Below are positions 6,598 through 7,768 of a DNA stretch of 7,768 nt, piece after piece. The notes beneath the pieces are model-generated. The model did not search any database, was not told where the DNA came from, and worked only from the letters and a program-made list of their open reading frames with translations. Origin of the DNA: Bifidobacteriaceae bacterium (GTDB taxonomy: Bacteria; Actinomycetota; Actinomycetes; Actinomycetales; WQXJ01); contig JAITIG010000137.1 in the NCBI GenBank assembly GCA_031279575.1, positions 1 to 7,768 on the forward strand, read 5' to 3'. Position numbers and translations under genes: made by a program. Numbering within the stretch: position 1 is the stretch's first letter; each line of letters begins with the position of its first letter.

Positions 6598-7503
6598 TCA
6601 GCCTGCGACCAAGGTTAGGAGGGTTGCCTCGGGGCGGGCCGCCAGGCGCACCGGGGCAAACGGGGAAGTCCCCAGGCCGGCCGAGACATGCAGGTAGGCG
6701 GGCGCCTGCGGGCGGCGGGTGGGCCAGCGGCGCAGCCCCGAGGCGTACCGCGCGGGCAGGTCGGTGTTGGTCACCAGGGCGCCCAGCGCGGGCAGCGCCA
6801 CCTGGCCGCCGTGGGTGTGGCCGGCCAAGACCAGGCGGGCTGAATCATCCACCAGGGCTTGAACCGCCGCCCGGTAGGGCGCGTGGACCACTCCCAGCAC
6901 CAGGCCCGCCCCGCGGTGGTCGGCCGGAGGGGGCAGTTTGTCCCAGCCCAAGTGCGGGTCGGCCAAGCCAACCAGGTCAAGCCGCAGGCCGGCCGGCCCC
7001 AGCCGGAGGGAGGCCCGCGCGTTGTCGCAACGCCGCCAGCCGGCCCGCTGCAACACGCCGGCGAAGGCCTCCACCGGCAAATCTGGCGCCCGGGCGGGCT
7101 CGGCGCGCGGGCCGGGCGGGCGGCCGGCGTACTTCAACGGGTTCTTGAACACCGCCGAATAGTAGTCATGGGAGCCGAGCACAAAGGCGCCCGGGAAGGC
7201 CAGCAGCGGCTCCAGCGCCTCCAGCGCCGTCTCCATGGCGTCGCCGAACGAGTAGTTGTCGCCGGTAGCCACCACCAGGTCCGGTTTCAGCGCCGCCAGG
7301 CCGCGGACCCACTCGACCTTGCGCCGCTGCCGGGCGGTCAGATGCAGATCGGACAGATGCAGCAGCCGCAGCGGCTCTGCGCCGGCCGGCAAGACGGGCG
7401 CCGCGACCTGCCGCAGCGCAAACCAGCGCGCCTCCAGCAAGCCGTAACCCAAGGCCGCGGCCCCGGCCGCCGCCCCCAGCCCAAGCCACCGCCGAAATCG
7501 CAC
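6598..7503 (-). CDS. Membrane-anchored metallophosphoesterase
   Basis: This 301-residue calcineurin-like phosphoesterase resembles the YaeI/YkuE type and an actinobacterial single-pass form. A basic start (MRFRRW) and a hydrophobic stretch (7-23) suggest an N-terminal anchor with the catalytic domain outside the membrane. Metal-site motifs appear in order: SDLHL (51-55, Asp52 and His54), GDNYSFGD (81-88, Asp82 and Asn83), GSHDYYSAVFKNPLKY (110-125), VVHAPY (205-210, His207) and GHTHGGQ (228-234, His229 and His231). The usual GNHD is GSHD here, so the asparagine at that position is missing. Relatives hydrolyse phosphomonoesters, phosphodiesters or lipid phosphates; the substrate here is unknown. 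The GTG start is the first possible one, because an in-frame TAA lies four codons upstream (7513-7515). No good ribosome binding site is seen, but a -10-like box sits just upstream. It is separated from the YihS-like gene by 190 bp and probably transcribed alone. Confidence 0.93.
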   Translation of the reverse strand: MRFRRWLGLGAAAGAAALGYGLLEARWFALRQVAAPVLPAGAEPLRLLHLSDLHLTARQRRKVEWVRGLAALKPDLVVATGDNYSFGDAMETALEALEPLLAFPGAFVLGSHDYYSAVFKNPLKYAGRPPGPRAEPARAPDLPVEAFAGVLQRAGWRRCDNARASLRLGPAGLRLDLVGLADPHLGWDKLPPPADHRGAGLVLGVVHAPYRAAVQALVDDSARLVLAGHTHGGQVALPALGALVTNTDLPARYASGLRRWPTRRPQAPAYLHVSAGLGTSPFAPVRLAARPEATLLTLVAG

Positions 7504-7509
7504 CCGCCC

Positions 7510-7515
7510 ACTTTA
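7510..7515 (-). promoter_or_regulatory. Candidate -10 box, leaderless metallophosphoesterase transcript
   Basis: Minus-strand TAAAGT occupies exactly -12 to -7 if transcription starts at the G of the GTG codon (7503). It is one of few AT-rich spots in the area, and only GGGCGG separates it from the start codon. The -35 region lies in GC-rich sequence with no match to a consensus. Confidence 0.45.
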
Positions 7516-7551
7516 CCCGCGTCCACCGGCCCCGCCCGGCCACCCGTCCCC

Positions 7552-7624
7552 CGACCGCCCGGCCCCCGACCGCCCGGCCCCGACCGCCCGGCCCCCGACC
7601 GCCGGCCCCCGACCGCCGGCCCCC
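7552..7624. repeat. Short 14/15-bp tandem array
   Basis: CGACCGCC recurs at 7552, 7567, 7581, 7596 and 7610, giving alternating spacings of 15, 14, 15 and 14 bp. The intervening bases are runs of GGCCCC or GGCCCCC. It lies upstream of the metallophosphoesterase gene and leads into the 29-bp array, whose unit contains the same CGACCGCCCGGC block, so the longer unit may have grown out of the shorter one. Confidence 0.85.
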
Positions 7625-7640
7625 CGGCCACCCGGCCCCC

Positions 7641-7768
7641 GGCCATCGACCGCCCGGCCCCCGGCCCCCGGCCATCGACCGCCCGGTCCCCGGCCCCCGG
7701 CCATCGACCGCCCGGCACCCGGCCCCCGGCCATCGACCGCCCGGCACCCGGCCCCCGGCCATCGACCG
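7641..7768. repeat. 29-bp tandem array running off the right edge
   Basis: Copies begin at 7641, 7670, 7699, 7728 and 7757, with the last cut by the window end. They begin GGCCATCGACCGCCCGG and end CCGGCCCCC, and vary only at unit positions 18-19 (CC, TC, AC, AC); copies 3 and 4 are identical. There are no spacers, so this is not CRISPR. All frames on the minus strand stay open and give Gly/Arg/Pro-rich low-complexity peptides that start with repeated ATGs, which I take to be a by-product of the repeat. The true copy number is unknown. Confidence 0.93.

Noticed and set aside
7166..7762. Minus-strand Gly/Arg/Pro-rich repeat protein starting in the 29-bp array
   Set aside because: Several frames are equally open because the repeats lack stop codons, there is no ribosome binding site, and it overlaps the metallophosphoesterase in another frame.
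7641..7768. CRISPR array with 29-bp repeats
   Set aside because: The units are contiguous with no spacers between them, and no cas gene is seen.

Overview
This window looks like chromosomal DNA from a high-GC actinobacterium. The evidence is very high G+C (one 60-base stretch of purD, 3601-3660, counts 46/60), GTG and TTG starts, two genes with a leaderless-type promoter, and five proteins whose sequence style is actinobacterial. I cannot name the genus. No complete mobile element, CRISPR array or RNA gene is visible.

Layout, left to right. Positions 1-358 hold no convincing gene. A long hairpin (26-64) lies near the left edge, and three copies of a 61-bp tandem repeat (191-346) stop just short of the first gene. 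Positions 359-2389 (minus) encode a secreted beta-helix protein with an N-terminal CSLREA-type motif and a C-terminal DUF11-like domain that stops early. Positions 2390-2716 are dominated by about 18 tandem 13-bp units. purD (2717-3973, minus) encodes glycinamide ribonucleotide synthetase and is divergent from a ZnT9-like cation diffusion facilitator (4076-4990, plus). A 63-bp tandem repeat (5014-5165) fills the gap between the convergent transporter gene and a YihS-like AGE-family sugar isomerase gene (5169-6407, minus). A membrane-anchored metallophosphoesterase (6598-7503, minus) follows. A 14/15-bp array and then a 29-bp array run off the right edge.

The genes do not form one pathway. They are housekeeping or metabolic singletons: purine synthesis, divalent metal transport, sugar isomerisation, a cell-surface phosphoesterase and an adhesin-like secreted protein. 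Each appears to have its own promoter.

The most unusual aspect is outside the genes. Four of the intergenic spaces carry different tandem arrays (periods 61, 13, 63, and 14/15 plus 29 bp) with nearly identical copies, and three of them share the 12-mer CCGGGGGCCGGG or its complement. I see no convincing new multi-gene system. The arrays, and the truncated surface protein next to one of them, are the best leads.
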